Positions 6,659-16,967 of a stretch of 34,798 nucleotides of DNA are shown piece by piece. Source of the stretch: Muribaculaceae bacterium (GTDB taxonomy: Bacteria > Bacteroidota > Bacteroidia > Bacteroidales > Muribaculaceae); the NCBI GenBank assembly GCA_011959405.1, contig BLLX01000016.1, forward strand, positions 1 to 34,798. Reading direction: 5' to 3'. Every line of letters starts with the position of its first letter. Position 1 is the first letter of the stretch. Under the pieces are notes generated by a model. That model searched no databases, was not told where the DNA came from, and saw nothing but the letters and a program-made list of their open reading frames with translations. The translations under genes and the position numbers were made by a program.

Positions 6659-6666
6659 TAACTTTG
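6659..6666 (+). promoter_or_regulatory. -7 box of alaS
   Basis: TAACTTTG matches TAnnTTTG and lies 40 nt before the alaS ATG. No TTTG occurs at the correct -33 distance. It is back to back with the dapA promoter. Confidence 0.6.
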
Positions 6667-6706
6667 CGCGATAAAAATCAACCAATACAGATATTTCCAA
6701 CTATCT

Positions 6707-9346
6707 ATGCGCACTGCAAAAGAAATACGCGAATCATTCAAAGAATTTTTTCGCTCCAAAGGACACCAGATCGTTCCTTCGGCCCCCATGGTCATCAAGG
6801 ACGACCCCACATTGATGTTCACCAACGCTGGCATGAACCAGTTCAAGGACATTATTCTGGGCAATGCCGCCGCAAAATACCGCCGCGTGGCCGACTCACA
6901 GAAATGTCTGCGAGTGTCCGGCAAACACAACGACCTCGAGGAAGTGGGAATGGACACCTACCACCACACCATGTTCGAAATGCTCGGCAACTGGTCGTTC
7001 GGCGACTACTTCAAACAGGAAGCCATCGACTGGGCCTGGGAATATCTGGTCGACGTACTCGGCCTTGATCCCGCCCGGCTCTATGCCACAGTGTTCGAAG
7101 GATCGGACGACGACTCACTGACGCGCGACGGCGAAGCCGCCGCGATCTGGGAGAAACATCTGCCCTCCGACCACATAATCAACGGCAACAAACACGACAA
7201 CTTCTGGGAAATGGGCGACACCGGACCCTGCGGACCCTGCTCTGAAATCCACATCGACCTGCGCTCCGACGCAGAACGTAGCGAGGTGGACGGACGCGAC
7301 CTGGTGAATCACGACCACCCGCAGGTGATCGAGATATGGAACCTCGTGTTCATGCAGTACAACCGCAAGGCCGACGGATCGCTCGAACCGCTGCCCGCAC
7401 GCGTGATCGACACCGGCATGGGATTCGAGCGCCTGTGCATGGCCCTGCAAGGCAAAACGTCCAACTACGACACCGACGTCTTCACTCCCCTGATCGACAA
7501 AATCGCGTCACTGTCGGGCAAAAAATACGGAGAAAACGCCAAGGTCGACGTGGCAATGCGCGTCATAGCCGACCACGTCCGCACCATATCATTCTCCATT
7601 GCCGACTCCCAGCTTCCCTCCAATGCCAAAGCCGGCTACGTGATCCGTCGCATACTTCGCCGCGCCGTCCGCTATGCCTACACCTTCCTCGACCAGAAGG
7701 AAGCATTCATGTATCGTCTGGTCGACACCCTGATCGAGTCTATGGGCGAAGCCTATCCCGAACTGGTCCACCAGCGCGAGCTGATCATGAAAGTCACCAA
7801 AGAGGAGGAAGACTCTTTCCTGCGCACTCTCGAAAACGGCATACGCCTGCTCGAAAACGCCATAGCCGCCGCACGCAAAGAGGGCAAGACAGAGATTTCC
7901 GGATCGGAGACATTCGTGCTCTACGACACTTACGGATTCCCCGTCGACCTGACCGAACTGATCCTGAAAGAAAACGGCATGACACTCGATCAGGCCGGAT
8001 TCGACAAGGAAATGGCCGCCCAAAAGGCCCGTGCACGCAATGCGGCCGCTGTAGAAGCCACAGACTGGGTAAGCGTCTACGAAGGACAGCCCGGATTCGG
8101 CGAATCGACATTCGTGGGCTATGACTGCACGGAAGCCGACGCAGCGATCCTGCGCTACCGCAAAGTCAAACAGAAAAACAAAGAATTCTATCAGATCATC
8201 TTCGACCGCACGCCTTTCTACGGCGAGATGGGCGGACAGGTTGGCGACCGCGGCACCATGACGCAGCCCGGCGGCGAACGCATCGACATATTCGACACCA
8301 AACGCGAAAACGGAGTCACCGTCCACCTCACGCAGTCTCTCCCGTCAGACGTAAACTCCAGATTCACACTGACCGTCGACCAGAACACACGCATGGCCAC
8401 CTCATGCAACCACACAGCCACACACCTGCTGCACGAAGCCTTGCGCGAAGTGCTCGGATCGCATGTGGAACAGAAAGGATCGCTGGTCACACCCGACATT
8501 CTTCGCTTCGACTTCTCACACTTCCAGAAAGTCACACCCGAAGAACTCCGCAAGGTCGAACATCTTGCCAACGAGAAAGTGCGCATGGCCATAGCTCTCG
8601 ACGAGCACCGCAACATGCCCGTCGACCAGGCCCGGGCCATGGGAGCCATGGCCCTGTTCGGCGAAAAATACGGCGAAGAGGTACGCGTGGTGCGCTACGG
8701 CTCCTCCATTGAGCTGTGTGGCGGCACGCATGTGGGCAACACCGGCAACATAGGCATGATCCGGATTGTCTCCGAAAGCAGCATCGCCGCAGGCATACGC
8801 CGTATAGAAGCCATTACAGGCTCACGCGTCGAAGAAGCGATCGACAACATGTCGGACACACTGCGCGAGATAGCCCAGATGCTCCACAATGCCCCCGACG
8901 TGGTGGCCGCGCTGAAAAAATCCATCGAAGAAAACACCGAGCTGCGACAGCAGGCCGAAGAATACATGAAAGAGCGCATAGCCACGCTTTCCAAATCGCT
9001 GATCGACGCTGCTCCTGTCCGAAACGGCATCCGCATGGTCACATTCGGCGGAGTACGCGTGCCCGACATTGTGAAAAACATTGCCTTTGCCGTGCGCGCA
9101 GCATCACCCCAGTCCACTGCATTCATCGGCGCCACTGTGGATCTTGCCGGAAAACCGCTGCTCACCGTCATGCTCACAAATGATCTTGTCGAAGAAGGTC
9201 ACAACGCATCGGCAATGGTCCGCGAGGCCGCCAAAGCCATAAAAGGCGGAGGTGGCGGCCAGCCCGGCTTCGCACAAGCCGGCGGCAAAGATGCCGAAGG
9301 GATATCAGCGGCAGCCGATATCCTCACCTCCCTTCTGCTAAAATAA
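6707..9346 (+). CDS. alaS: Alanyl-tRNA synthetase
   Basis: An 879-residue AlaS, close to the 876 residues of the E. coli enzyme. It charges tRNA(Ala) with alanine in the cytosol. The class II catalytic domain occupies residues 1 to about 250, starting [15 protein letters not shown], with the motif 2 region [11 protein letters not shown] and the tRNA acceptor-binding part following. The editing domain carries the zinc-ligand set H569 and H573 (HTATH) plus C671 and H675 (CGGTH), so mischarged Ser/Gly-tRNA clearing should be intact. The C-Ala domain ends with the glycine-rich [17 protein letters not shown]. It is monocistronic or read together with the acyl-CoA synthetase 16 nt downstream. Composition is ordinary for the right-hand part of the window. 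Confidence 0.98.
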   Translation: MRTAKEIRESFKEFFRSKGHQIVPSAPMVIKDDPTLMFTNAGMNQFKDIILGNAAAKYRRVADSQKCLRVSGKHNDLEEVGMDTYHHTMFEMLGNWSFGDYFKQEAIDWAWEYLVDVLGLDPARLYATVFEGSDDDSLTRDGEAAAIWEKHLPSDHIINGNKHDNFWEMGDTGPCGPCSEIHIDLRSDAERSEVDGRDLVNHDHPQVIEIWNLVFMQYNRKADGSLEPLPARVIDTGMGFERLCMALQGKTSNYDTDVFTPLIDKIASLSGKKYGENAKVDVAMRVIADHVRTISFSIADSQLPSNAKAGYVIRRILRRAVRYAYTFLDQKEAFMYRLVDTLIESMGEAYPELVHQRELIMKVTKEEEDSFLRTLENGIRLLENAIAAARKEGKTEISGSETFVLYDTYGFPVDLTELILKENGMTLDQAGFDKEMAAQKARARNAAAVEATDWVSVYEGQPGFGESTFVGYDCTEADAAILRYRKVKQKNKEFYQIIFDRTPFYGEMGGQVGDRGTMTQPGGERIDIFDTKRENGVTVHLTQSLPSDVNSRFTLTVDQNTRMATSCNHTATHLLHEALREVLGSHVEQKGSLVTPDILRFDFSHFQKVTPEELRKVEHLANEKVRMAIALDEHRNMPVDQARAMGAMALFGEKYGEEVRVVRYGSSIELCGGTHVGNTGNIGMIRIVSESSIAAGIRRIEAITGSRVEEAIDNMSDTLREIAQMLHNAPDVVAALKKSIEENTELRQQAEEYMKERIATLSKSLIDAAPVRNGIRMVTFGGVRVPDIVKNIAFAVRAASPQSTAFIGATVDLAGKPLLTVMLTNDLVEEGHNASAMVREAAKAIKGGGGGQPGFAQAGGKDAEGISAAADILTSLLLK

Positions 9347-9362
9347 CTCTCCCGTCCTCTTT

Positions 9363-11024
9363 ATGCAAGAATCCATCCTCACCCTGATCCAACAGGTGAT
9401 CCGCACAAACTGGGAGCATCTGGCACTCACCGATTTCAACGGTGAATCACTGCAATACAAGGATCTCGGAAGAAAAATAGCCAAACTCCACCTGCTGTTC
9501 GAGCACACGGGAGTGAAGCCAGGCGACAAAATCGCCATCTGTGGCAAAAACAGATCACAGTGGGCTGTGGCCTTTCTCGGCACACTGACCTACGGTGCTG
9601 TGGCCGTGCCCATACTCCATGAGTTCAAGCCAGACAACATACACCATCTGGTGAACCACAGCGATGCCCGGCTCTTTTTTGCCGACACCAGCATCTACGA
9701 GAACCTCGATCCGGACTCCATGCCTAAGCTCGAGGGCGCCGTGCTCATCAAAGACTTCTCGCTGCTGCTATGCCGCAACGAGAAACTGATGCACGCTCGC
9801 AAGCATCTCAACGAATATTTCGGCAAGAAATATCCCGAGCGCTTCACCCCCGACGACGTTGACTTCTTCAAAGTCACGGATGATATGCAGCCATGCATCA
9901 TCAACTACACGTCTGGCTCCACCGGATTCTCCAAAGGGGTGATGCTCAGCTACCGGGCGCTGTGGAGCAACGCACGCTTCGCCATAGACCGCCTGAAGCA
10001 TCCGAGCGTGGGGGAATCGACTGTGTGCATGCTCCCGCTGGCCCACATGTACGGTCTGTCCATCGAACTGATAGCCTGCATGCTAAAAGGATCGCACATC
10101 CATTTCCTCACACGTGTACCCTCGCCGAAAGTGCTCGTCGAAGCCTTCCAGACCACACGTCCCGGACTGATCATCACAGTGCCGCTGGTCATCGAGAAGA
10201 TCATCAAGACCAAAGTGTTCCCGACTCTGGAGAAGCCCATAATGAAACTGCTGCTGCACACTCCCTTCATCGACACCAAGATACTGGAGAAAGTGCGCGA
10301 GCAGCTCATGCAGGTGTTCGGCGGCAATCTCGACCAGATGATCGTGGGCGGAGCCGCGCTCAACAAGGACGTGGAAAACTTCCTTCACGAGATCAACTTT
10401 CCAGTCACCGTAGGCTACGGCATGACCGAATGCGCTCCGCTCATATCATACGCCTACTGGACCGAAAGCCGTCCGGGATCATGTGGCAAGCCGGTGGACA
10501 GGATGACCGTGAGAGTCGACTCGCCCGATCCCGAAAGAATCCCCGGCGAGATTATGGTGAAAGGCGACAACGTGATGCTCGGATACTACAAGAATCCGCA
10601 GGCCACGGCAGAAGTGATGACACCCGACGGATGGATGAAGACCGGCGACATGGGCACCATCGACTCCGACGGATTCATCTATCTGCGCGGACGCAACAAG
10701 ACCATGCTGCTCGGCCCCTCCGGACAGAACATCTATCCCGAGGAAATCGAACAGAAACTCAACAACATGCCCATGGTCAGCGAATCCCTCGTGGTGGACA
10801 ACGGCGATGGCAAACTTGTGGCTCTGATATATCCGGACTTCGACGAAGCCACCCGAGAGCAGCTAAGCCACGCCGACGTCAAGAAGCTGATGGAAGAGAA
10901 CATAGCCGAAGTCAACACAATGCTTGAAAGCTATGCCCGCCTGTCAGATTTCCGGATCATGACCGAGGAATTCGAAAAAACGCCCAAACGTAGCATCAAA
11001 CGCTATCTATATTCCAAATTCTGA
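9363..11024 (+). CDS. AMP-forming long-chain acyl-CoA synthetase-like ligase
   Basis: A 553-residue ANL-superfamily enzyme that activates a carboxylic acid, most likely a fatty acid, to acyl-AMP and then to the CoA thioester. The P-loop-like AMP motif YTSGSTGFSKGV begins near residue 182. GYGMTECAPL (about 351-360) is the adenine-binding motif, and DGWMKTGDMGTIDSDGFIYL holds the hinge region before the small domain. GRNKTMLLGPSGQNIYPEEI is the C-terminal A8-type motif, and the catalytic Lys is probably the one in EKTPKRSIKRYLY. A short first helix and no membrane segment suggest a cytosolic or peripherally bound protein. It starts 16 nt after alaS with no promoter box between them, so it may be cotranscribed. 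Exact chain-length preference cannot be read. Confidence 0.88.
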   Translation: MQESILTLIQQVIRTNWEHLALTDFNGESLQYKDLGRKIAKLHLLFEHTGVKPGDKIAICGKNRSQWAVAFLGTLTYGAVAVPILHEFKPDNIHHLVNHSDARLFFADTSIYENLDPDSMPKLEGAVLIKDFSLLLCRNEKLMHARKHLNEYFGKKYPERFTPDDVDFFKVTDDMQPCIINYTSGSTGFSKGVMLSYRALWSNARFAIDRLKHPSVGESTVCMLPLAHMYGLSIELIACMLKGSHIHFLTRVPSPKVLVEAFQTTRPGLIITVPLVIEKIIKTKVFPTLEKPIMKLLLHTPFIDTKILEKVREQLMQVFGGNLDQMIVGGAALNKDVENFLHEINFPVTVGYGMTECAPLISYAYWTESRPGSCGKPVDRMTVRVDSPDPERIPGEIMVKGDNVMLGYYKNPQATAEVMTPDGWMKTGDMGTIDSDGFIYLRGRNKTMLLGPSGQNIYPEEIEQKLNNMPMVSESLVVDNGDGKLVALIYPDFDEATREQLSHADVKKLMEENIAEVNTMLESYARLSDFRIMTEEFEKTPKRSIKRYLYSKF

Positions 11025-11063
11025 CCATAATATCACTCCTTCGCGAATTACACGAAACGAAAA

Positions 11064-13103
11064 ATGAAAAAAGTATCAGCCTTGATCTTCAGCGCTCTCA
11101 TAGCGCTCTCTGCTTCGGCTGTGCCGGCCAAGCGCGGACTGCGTCCGGTGCGGCAGGCCGACGGCACCACCGTAATGGTGGAACGTGTCGGTGACGAAAA
11201 CCGACACTTCACGCTCAATCAGGACGGCGCCATGCTGCGAAAAGTCAACGGAATCTATCGTCTTGCCGACATCAGCGACAACGGCACACTCATCGATGCC
11301 GCCGCTCCCGTATATTTCAGTTCCGAAGATGTGCAGCGCCGCATCGCCGCCACCAATGTCGCTGCAACCGCCACAGAACAGTCCGGACCGAAAATCCATC
11401 GTGTAGCCCAGATCGGCAAATTTCCCGACAGCGACTTTCCCGGACAAGGCAGCCCAAAAGCCTTGGTGATTCTGGTAGAATACTCCGACGTGAAATTCAC
11501 GCTCGACGACCCGCACACCTACTTCTCGGAGATGCTTAGCAAAGAAGGCTTCTCATCCTACGGAGCCACCGGCTCATGCCTTGAATACTTCATCGAGTCG
11601 TCAATGGGCAACTTTGCCCCTGAGTTTGACCTTTACGGACCTGTGACCCTGTCACGCACCCGCAGCTACTACGGCGGAAACGACGCCTACGACCAGGACT
11701 CACATCCCGAACAGATGGTCATCGAAGCATGCCGCCAGCTGGACGCTACGGTCGATTTCACCCAATACGACTGCAACGGCGACGGCTATATAGACAATGT
11801 GTTCGTGTTCTACGCCGGACAGGGCGAAGCGACCTACGGCGACGAAGACACCGTATGGCCGCACTCGGCCAACATCAGCGAGTGGGGCTATAACATCAAA
11901 CTCGACGGCGTGCGTCTCGGACGCTATGCCTGCACAAACGAATGGGAACAGAACCGTCCTGACGGCATCGGCACCTTCGTCCATGAATTCTCCCACGTGC
12001 TCGGCCTGCCCGACCTCTACCACACCGCCGCCATGGCCAACTTCACCCCTGGCACATGGTCAGTGATGGACTACGGCCCCTACAACAACAACGGCATGAC
12101 CCCTCCGGCCTACTCGTCGTTCGAGCGCAATGCCATGGGATGGATCACCCCCGAGGAACTCGTACTTGAGGACGGACAGGTGACACTGCCCGACCTGCGC
12201 ACGTCCAACAAAGCATACTGCCTGACAAATCCGTCGAATCCGCGCGAATTCTACCTCTTTGAAAACCGTCAGCAGCAGGGATGCGACAAATATCTGCCCG
12301 GCCACGGCATGCTCATCTGGCATGTGGACTACAACGCTACCACATGGACCCAGAACACCGTCAACAACGACAAAAGCCATCAGGGCGTAGACCTCTGCGA
12401 AGCCGACGGACGCGATTCCAAAAACCAGCGCACCCAGGGCGATGCATTCCCCGGATCGGCCAACGTGACCCGCTATCAGCCGCGCTGGTGGACCGGCGGC
12501 ACCGCATCGATCAAACTGTCCGGCATAACCGAGACCGAAGGCCGTATTTCATTCGCAATGGAGGAAGCCGAGGCTCCCGGCGACTATCTGTCCGTCTACG
12601 ACGTGGTCAACGGAACATCCAACACCACTACCAACGTAAAAGTACGCGGCTACATAGTCGGCTATGCCAAGAGCACATTCACCGAGAAAAGCGTGGAATT
12701 CTCCGCACCCGCCACTGTTGAATCCAACATCGTTCTCGCCGACTCCGAAACCGAAACCTACTACGCAAACTGCATACCCGTACAGCTGATGGCTGCATCC
12801 GATGCACGCAACGCGCTCAACCTCAAGACCAACCCCGGCATGCTTGGAGCATACGTGGAACTATACGGCGACCTCGAACGCTATATGCTGGTCAACGGCT
12901 TGAAATCAGTGCGCGAGTACACCATTCTGAGCAACGGCAACGTGTCCATTGACGAGATCGAGACGTCTGCCGACAACAATGACAACGACAATGCCGAATG
13001 GTTCAACCTGCAGGGCATGCGCGTGTCTCCCGAGAGCACGTCTGACGGCATCTACATACGCCGCACAGCCAATTCTGCAGAGAAAGTCACAATCAAACGC
13101 TAA
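11064..13103 (+). CDS. Secreted M6-family metallopeptidase with DUF6359 tail
   Basis: A 679-residue exported zinc peptidase related to immune inhibitor A. A signal peptide MKKVSALIFSALIALSASA is followed by an M6-type propeptide (QADGTTVMVERVGDENRHF, residues about 30-100). The catalytic domain (about 125-500) has HEFSHVLGLPDLYH, with zinc ligands H307 and H311, catalytic E308 and the Asp that is third ligand in this clan. A met-turn-like WSVMDYG follows. Near residues 510-620 a DUF6359 module is recognisable (VKVRGYIVGYAKSTF, then CIPVQLM and a late LERYMLVNGLKSV). The C-terminus EWFNLQGMRV, then GIYIRR, resembles Bacteroidales outer-surface sorting tails. It is paralogous to the M6 protein at 22072 but lacks its Fn3 modules. 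No promoter box is visible in the 39-nt gap after the acyl-CoA synthetase gene. Confidence 0.9.
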   Translation: MKKVSALIFSALIALSASAVPAKRGLRPVRQADGTTVMVERVGDENRHFTLNQDGAMLRKVNGIYRLADISDNGTLIDAAAPVYFSSEDVQRRIAATNVAATATEQSGPKIHRVAQIGKFPDSDFPGQGSPKALVILVEYSDVKFTLDDPHTYFSEMLSKEGFSSYGATGSCLEYFIESSMGNFAPEFDLYGPVTLSRTRSYYGGNDAYDQDSHPEQMVIEACRQLDATVDFTQYDCNGDGYIDNVFVFYAGQGEATYGDEDTVWPHSANISEWGYNIKLDGVRLGRYACTNEWEQNRPDGIGTFVHEFSHVLGLPDLYHTAAMANFTPGTWSVMDYGPYNNNGMTPPAYSSFERNAMGWITPEELVLEDGQVTLPDLRTSNKAYCLTNPSNPREFYLFENRQQQGCDKYLPGHGMLIWHVDYNATTWTQNTVNNDKSHQGVDLCEADGRDSKNQRTQGDAFPGSANVTRYQPRWWTGGTASIKLSGITETEGRISFAMEEAEAPGDYLSVYDVVNGTSNTTTNVKVRGYIVGYAKSTFTEKSVEFSAPATVESNIVLADSETETYYANCIPVQLMAASDARNALNLKTNPGMLGAYVELYGDLERYMLVNGLKSVREYTILSNGNVSIDEIETSADNNDNDNAEWFNLQGMRVSPESTSDGIYIRRTANSAEKVTIKR

Positions 13104-13150
13104 ATAAGAGCGACCGTCCACAACGACGACGTTCAGTAAGCAATTAAACA

Positions 13151-13183
13151 GACCGGAGCCGCGTGATTTACGCGGCTCCGGTC
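13151..13183. terminator. Strong hairpin between convergent M6 peptidase and DUF4831 genes
   Basis: GACCGGAGCCGCG and CGCGGCTCCGGTC pair in a perfect 13-bp stem with a 7-nt loop, followed by TTGTCTT. It lies between two convergent genes and probably ends transcription from both sides. Confidence 0.85.
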
Positions 13184-13221
13184 TTGTCTTATAATCTATA
13201 AGCCGTGATCCGACTCTCTTT

Positions 13222-14316
13222 CTACTCCGTCAAGGTACCGATCTCACGGATTCCGCCTGTGACTGAATCAAAAATAACGTACGACGGTGCTTTCTTCGAT
13301 GTGAACAATGCCGGATCCAGACCGTAGACCACTCCGAACTGCGCCACGGTCAAATCGACCGAATCCAGCGTGCGTCCGTCGGCACTGACCGTCACGTTGG
13401 CCGAGCCGGGTATACAGTAAGCCACACCGCCCTTGGGCATAGCCTTGGTCTCGCCCTTGTCATTGACGGGCATCTTGCCGCGCGAAGTCACGTCGACCGA
13501 TATATAAACAGGCACACCGCGCAGATCGTCGGCATCCACAATGCCTTCCGTTCGGCTCAGGCGGGCTATCACCTCGTCGGTCACATCGGCCTTGGGCATA
13601 TAAGTCAGCGTGACCACCTCGGTCGACGTGCTCTGAGTGCCCAGAAACATCGCTGTCAGCGCCTCCTCCTGAGCGTCAAGATTGCTCAGAATGAGTTTCA
13701 ATGCCGATCCGTCGGGCATCTGGTCCGCCTGGCCGGTAAGATAGTCATTGCGACTCGACCGTATCTCCATTATGCGGGCAGCGGCCAGTTCGGCGCGCTT
13801 GGCCGTAGAGGAACTCTGAACCATCTCGGCCGTGACCGCCTGACGGGCCGCCGGGCCGTCCAACGCCGTCGGCGAAGCCGGACGCGGCTCCGGCAACTCC
13901 ACCGTCTCCTTGGCCATGACCTGATCAGTGTTCAACGCAAGCGGCAGGCCGTTTTCATCAATAAGCAAAAACGGGTTTGACGCCGATTTAAGCTGCATCA
14001 GATATTTCTCGGCTCCGGTATCTATCACTCCCTCGGAAGTGACTGTGGCCCCGAGCAGACGCCACTGGACAGAAGGTGTGGCCACAGCGTCAGAAGTGCC
14101 CAGATAACGTCTCGCATATTTATAGAATTCGCCGGGATTGCGCTCCGTACGCTCGGCTTCGAGGGTAATTTTAAGGACTGTCGCGGGAAGCGAGTACATA
14201 ATCCCATAGTCATTGGCTTTGGACGCCGACAGTTTCTGGGTCGACTGCGCCGACGCCTGACAACACAGCATGCCGCAGCAACATACCGAAAACAAAAATC
14301 TCTTCATATACCTCAT
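13222..14316 (-). CDS. Exported DUF4831 family protein
   Basis: A 364-residue protein with a signal peptide (MKRFLFSVCCCGMLCCQASAQ; starts at 14316 or 14307 are both possible). The mature sequence has the DUF4831 pattern known from Bacteroidales: GIMYSLPATVLKITLEAERT near the start, a FYKYARRYLG motif, a central Ala-rich helix with IMEIRSSRNDYLTGQADQMP, and a late GGVAYCIPGSANVTV segment with the final AQFGVVYGLDP. No catalytic motif is visible and the function of the family is not established; a periplasmic or cell-envelope role follows from the signal peptide. The gene starts 16 nt after the nnr stop and probably belongs to the same transcript. An unusual Cys-rich signal-peptide core (CCC, CC) is notable but lies before the predicted cleavage. 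Confidence 0.82.
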   Translation of the reverse strand: MRYMKRFLFSVCCCGMLCCQASAQSTQKLSASKANDYGIMYSLPATVLKITLEAERTERNPGEFYKYARRYLGTSDAVATPSVQWRLLGATVTSEGVIDTGAEKYLMQLKSASNPFLLIDENGLPLALNTDQVMAKETVELPEPRPASPTALDGPAARQAVTAEMVQSSSTAKRAELAAARIMEIRSSRNDYLTGQADQMPDGSALKLILSNLDAQEEALTAMFLGTQSTSTEVVTLTYMPKADVTDEVIARLSRTEGIVDADDLRGVPVYISVDVTSRGKMPVNDKGETKAMPKGGVAYCIPGSANVTVSADGRTLDSVDLTVAQFGVVYGLDPALFTSKKAPSYVIFDSVTGGIREIGTLTE

Positions 14317-14332
14317 AACTTAACGGGGTTAT

Positions 14333-15850
14333 TTAAAATGCTATTGTCTTTATCGCACGCCCGACATTGGCCGCTATGTCGGCAGCAGTAACACCATACT
14401 GACCCTCTGTCTCGGCAGCCATGTCGCCTGCCACACCGTGGATGTAGACTCCGGCAAGCGCAGCCGCTTCCGGACGATAGCCCTGTGCCATCAGCGCCGC
14501 TATGATGCCGGTGAGCACGTCGCCGCTGCCGGGAGTGGCCATGGCGGCATTGCCGGATGAATTGAAATACAGGCGGCCGTCCGGACGCACTATGGTGGTG
14601 TAGCGGCCTTTGAGCACTATGAGGATATTGTGATAGCGCGACATCTCTATGGCCTTGACCAGACGGGCTTCGGCACTGGGCTGCGGCCCGAATATGCGGT
14701 CAAACTCTCCGGCATGCGGAGTGATGACCGAAAGCACCGGCACCAAATGCAGCAACGACTGCCTGCGGGCCATGCAATTCAGAGCATCGGCATCGAGCAC
14801 CACCGGCTTCTCCTGCAACTTCAGGAAATTCTCAAGCGCGTTGATCGTAGCGTCGGCCGTGCCTATGCCCGGACCGATGGCAATAGACGAATACTCCGAC
14901 CGGGGGCGTATCTCGTTGATATATATGTCGCTGTTCGATGCCTGATACATTGCTTCCGGCACCGCGCCCTGAACCACATCATAGCCACACCGAGGAGCAT
15001 AGACCGTCACCTTTCCGGCGCCGGCCCTGAGGGCGCCGCGGGCTGAAAGGACAGCAGCCCCCATCATTCCGTAGCTGCCGGCCACCAAAAGAGCTGACCC
15101 GAAATCGGCCTTAGAGCTGAACGGCGCACGCGGCTTCAGAATACGTTTCACATCCTGACGCTCCACAAGATAAAAAGGCGCCGGAGTGCGCCGTATGGCA
15201 CTTTGGCTCAAACCTATGTCTATAACCTTCCACTCACCCACAAGCTCGGCGTTGTCCTGCATCATGAATGCCGGATGAGGAAACTGCACGGCCATGGTCA
15301 CCGTGGCATGGATTATGTTGCGGTGCACGGAATTCGGATTCCAGTCGCCGAACAGACCCGACGGCACGTCGATCGACACGATCTGCGCGCCGCTGTCATT
15401 GATATATTTGACCAGTTCACGGAAACCTCCGGTGAGCGGTTCGCGGAGTCCGGACCCGAAAAGGCCGTCCACCACGATATACTGCGGAGAAAGCAACGGC
15501 AGATTGAACAGTCCGGTCACCTCCGTGAAGTCCACATCGGCGCCGAGCGCCAGAAGCTGACGCTTGCACTCGGCACAGTCAACGCTCAGACGATTGCCGC
15601 CCTTATTGAACAGAAACACCTCCGGACGATAGCCCTGCTCGGCAAGCATACGGGCCACAGCCAGTGCGTCGGCCCCGTTATTACCCGGACCGGCAAACAC
15701 GGCTATACGCATATTGGCACACAGCCGGCTGATGACTTCGGCAGTCACTCCCTCGGCCACACGCTCTATCAGCTGCAGAGACGACACGCCCTCCTTCTCA
15801 ATGGTCACGCGATCTATCTCCCTGATCTGTTCGGTAGTGAAAATCTTCAT
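14333..15850 (-). CDS. nnr: Bifunctional NAD(P)H-hydrate epimerase / ADP-dependent dehydratase
   Basis: A 505-residue fusion of NnrE (YjeF N-terminal, residues 1 to about 215) and NnrD (carbohydrate-kinase-like, about 225-505). Together they repair hydrated NADH and NADPH: the epimerase interconverts R and S forms and the dehydratase restores NAD(P)H at the cost of ADP. The epimerase has VFAGPGNNGADALAVARML and the substrate loop VVDGLFGSGLREPL. The dehydratase has VITPHAGEFDRIFG, VLKGRYTTIV and the nucleotide loop ATPGSGDVLTGIIAAL. Length is typical for the fused form. It is first in an operon with the DUF4831 gene and is read from the -7 box at 15876-15883. Confidence 0.95.
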   Translation of the reverse strand: MKIFTTEQIREIDRVTIEKEGVSSLQLIERVAEGVTAEVISRLCANMRIAVFAGPGNNGADALAVARMLAEQGYRPEVFLFNKGGNRLSVDCAECKRQLLALGADVDFTEVTGLFNLPLLSPQYIVVDGLFGSGLREPLTGGFRELVKYINDSGAQIVSIDVPSGLFGDWNPNSVHRNIIHATVTMAVQFPHPAFMMQDNAELVGEWKVIDIGLSQSAIRRTPAPFYLVERQDVKRILKPRAPFSSKADFGSALLVAGSYGMMGAAVLSARGALRAGAGKVTVYAPRCGYDVVQGAVPEAMYQASNSDIYINEIRPRSEYSSIAIGPGIGTADATINALENFLKLQEKPVVLDADALNCMARRQSLLHLVPVLSVITPHAGEFDRIFGPQPSAEARLVKAIEMSRYHNILIVLKGRYTTIVRPDGRLYFNSSGNAAMATPGSGDVLTGIIAALMAQGYRPEAAALAGVYIHGVAGDMAAETEGQYGVTAADIAANVGRAIKTIAF

Positions 15851-15875
15851 GTTGCGACGGAAATAATTTACACTA

Positions 15876-15883
15876 CAAAATTA
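15876..15883 (-). promoter_or_regulatory. -7 box of nnr
   Basis: Minus-strand TAATTTTG matches TAnnTTTG, 25 nt upstream of the nnr ATG at 15850. No -33 TTTG is visible at the right spacing. Confidence 0.55.
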
Positions 15884-15917
15884 CACAGAATTATTCAATT
15901 CCCACCCACCGCCTGAG

Positions 15918-16967
15918 CTAAATTTCCATAACGGCATCAAGCACCGTCATGGCTGCCATGGCCTCGACCACAGGCACAGCCCGCGGAAGCACACACGGGT
16001 CATGGCGGCCACGGGCCTTCAGTTCCTCCACTCCGCCGCAGTCGGTCGCCGCACGCAACGTCCGCATCAGAGTGGCCACCGGCTTGAAGGCCACGCGAAA
16101 AACAATATCGGCGCCGTTACTTATGCCCCCCTGAATACCTCCGCTATTGTTGCTCAAAGTCCTGAATCCGGAGCCAAACTCATCGACTGTCTCCGAACCC
16201 AAACGGCAGCACCCGTCAAAGCCCATGCCGAACTCCACACCCTTGGCCGCAGGAATACCCATCATGGCAGCGGCAAGAGCCGCATCAAGCTTGCCGAACA
16301 CAGGGTCGCCGACTCCGGCAGCCACACCCGAGATCCGGCACTCGGCTATCCCTCCAACACTGTCACCGTCCGCACGCACCGACTCGATCAGACGCACCAT
16401 TTTCTCGGAAGTCACGGTCTCCGGACACCTTACCGCGCTCAGCTCCACAAGGCCGGGCGAGACATCAACGGAATCCGGCATCTCCACTCTTCCTATCCTT
16501 CTGGTAAACGCCATCACCCTGATGCCGCGCGCTTCAAGCACCTGACGGGCAAACGCACCGCCCACCACCCGGCAAGCGGTCTCACGGGCCGAAGCCCGTC
16601 CGCCGCCGCGATGGTCACGGATGCCATATCTGGCGAAATAGGTGTAATCGGCATGCGAAGGCCTGAACACATGCCGCAGGTTCTCATAATCCTCACTTCG
16701 GGCATCCTTGTTCTCAATGATGAACCCGATCGGTGTGCCGAGAGTAAGTCCATCTGACGATATGCCCGAAAGAATCCTCACTATGTCCTCTTCTTTCCGG
16801 CCTGACGTCAGCGCGCCCTGTCCTGGGCGCCTTCGTGTAAGCTCGGCCTGCACGCGGTCCATATCTACCTTCACACGCGGCGGCATGCCGTCGATCACAC
16901 CGCCCACCGCCGCTCCATGGCTCTCGCCGAAAGTGGTAAGGCGGAAATTTCGTCCGAACGTATTCAT
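15918..16967 (-). CDS. aroC: Chorismate synthase
   Basis: A 349-residue AroC that makes chorismate from 5-enolpyruvylshikimate-3-phosphate using reduced FMN, the last shikimate-pathway step. The start at 16967 (MNTFGRNFRLTTFGESHG) gives the universal N-terminus; the longer open frame upstream is the ybaK gene read in another frame. Signatures are GVIDGMPPRV, RRPGQGALTSGRKE with the FMN and substrate residues, RDHRGGGRASARET and SNNSGGIQGGISNG. Length is normal. Its ATG shares one base with the ybaK stop (TGATG), so it should be translated by coupling with ybaK. No own promoter box is visible. Confidence 0.97.
   Translation of the reverse strand: MNTFGRNFRLTTFGESHGAAVGGVIDGMPPRVKVDMDRVQAELTRRRPGQGALTSGRKEEDIVRILSGISSDGLTLGTPIGFIIENKDARSEDYENLRHVFRPSHADYTYFARYGIRDHRGGGRASARETACRVVGGAFARQVLEARGIRVMAFTRRIGRVEMPDSVDVSPGLVELSAVRCPETVTSEKMVRLIESVRADGDSVGGIAECRISGVAAGVGDPVFGKLDAALAAAMMGIPAAKGVEFGMGFDGCCRLGSETVDEFGSGFRTLSNNSGGIQGGISNGADIVFRVAFKPVATLMRTLRAATDCGGVEELKARGRHDPCVLPRAVPVVEAMAAMTVLDAVMEI

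Noticed and set aside
7336-8124. Long open frames overlapping alaS on both strands (also 7589-8326 minus)
   Set aside because: AlaS motifs lie throughout this stretch; the alternatives have no recognisable domain and skewed amino-acid composition.
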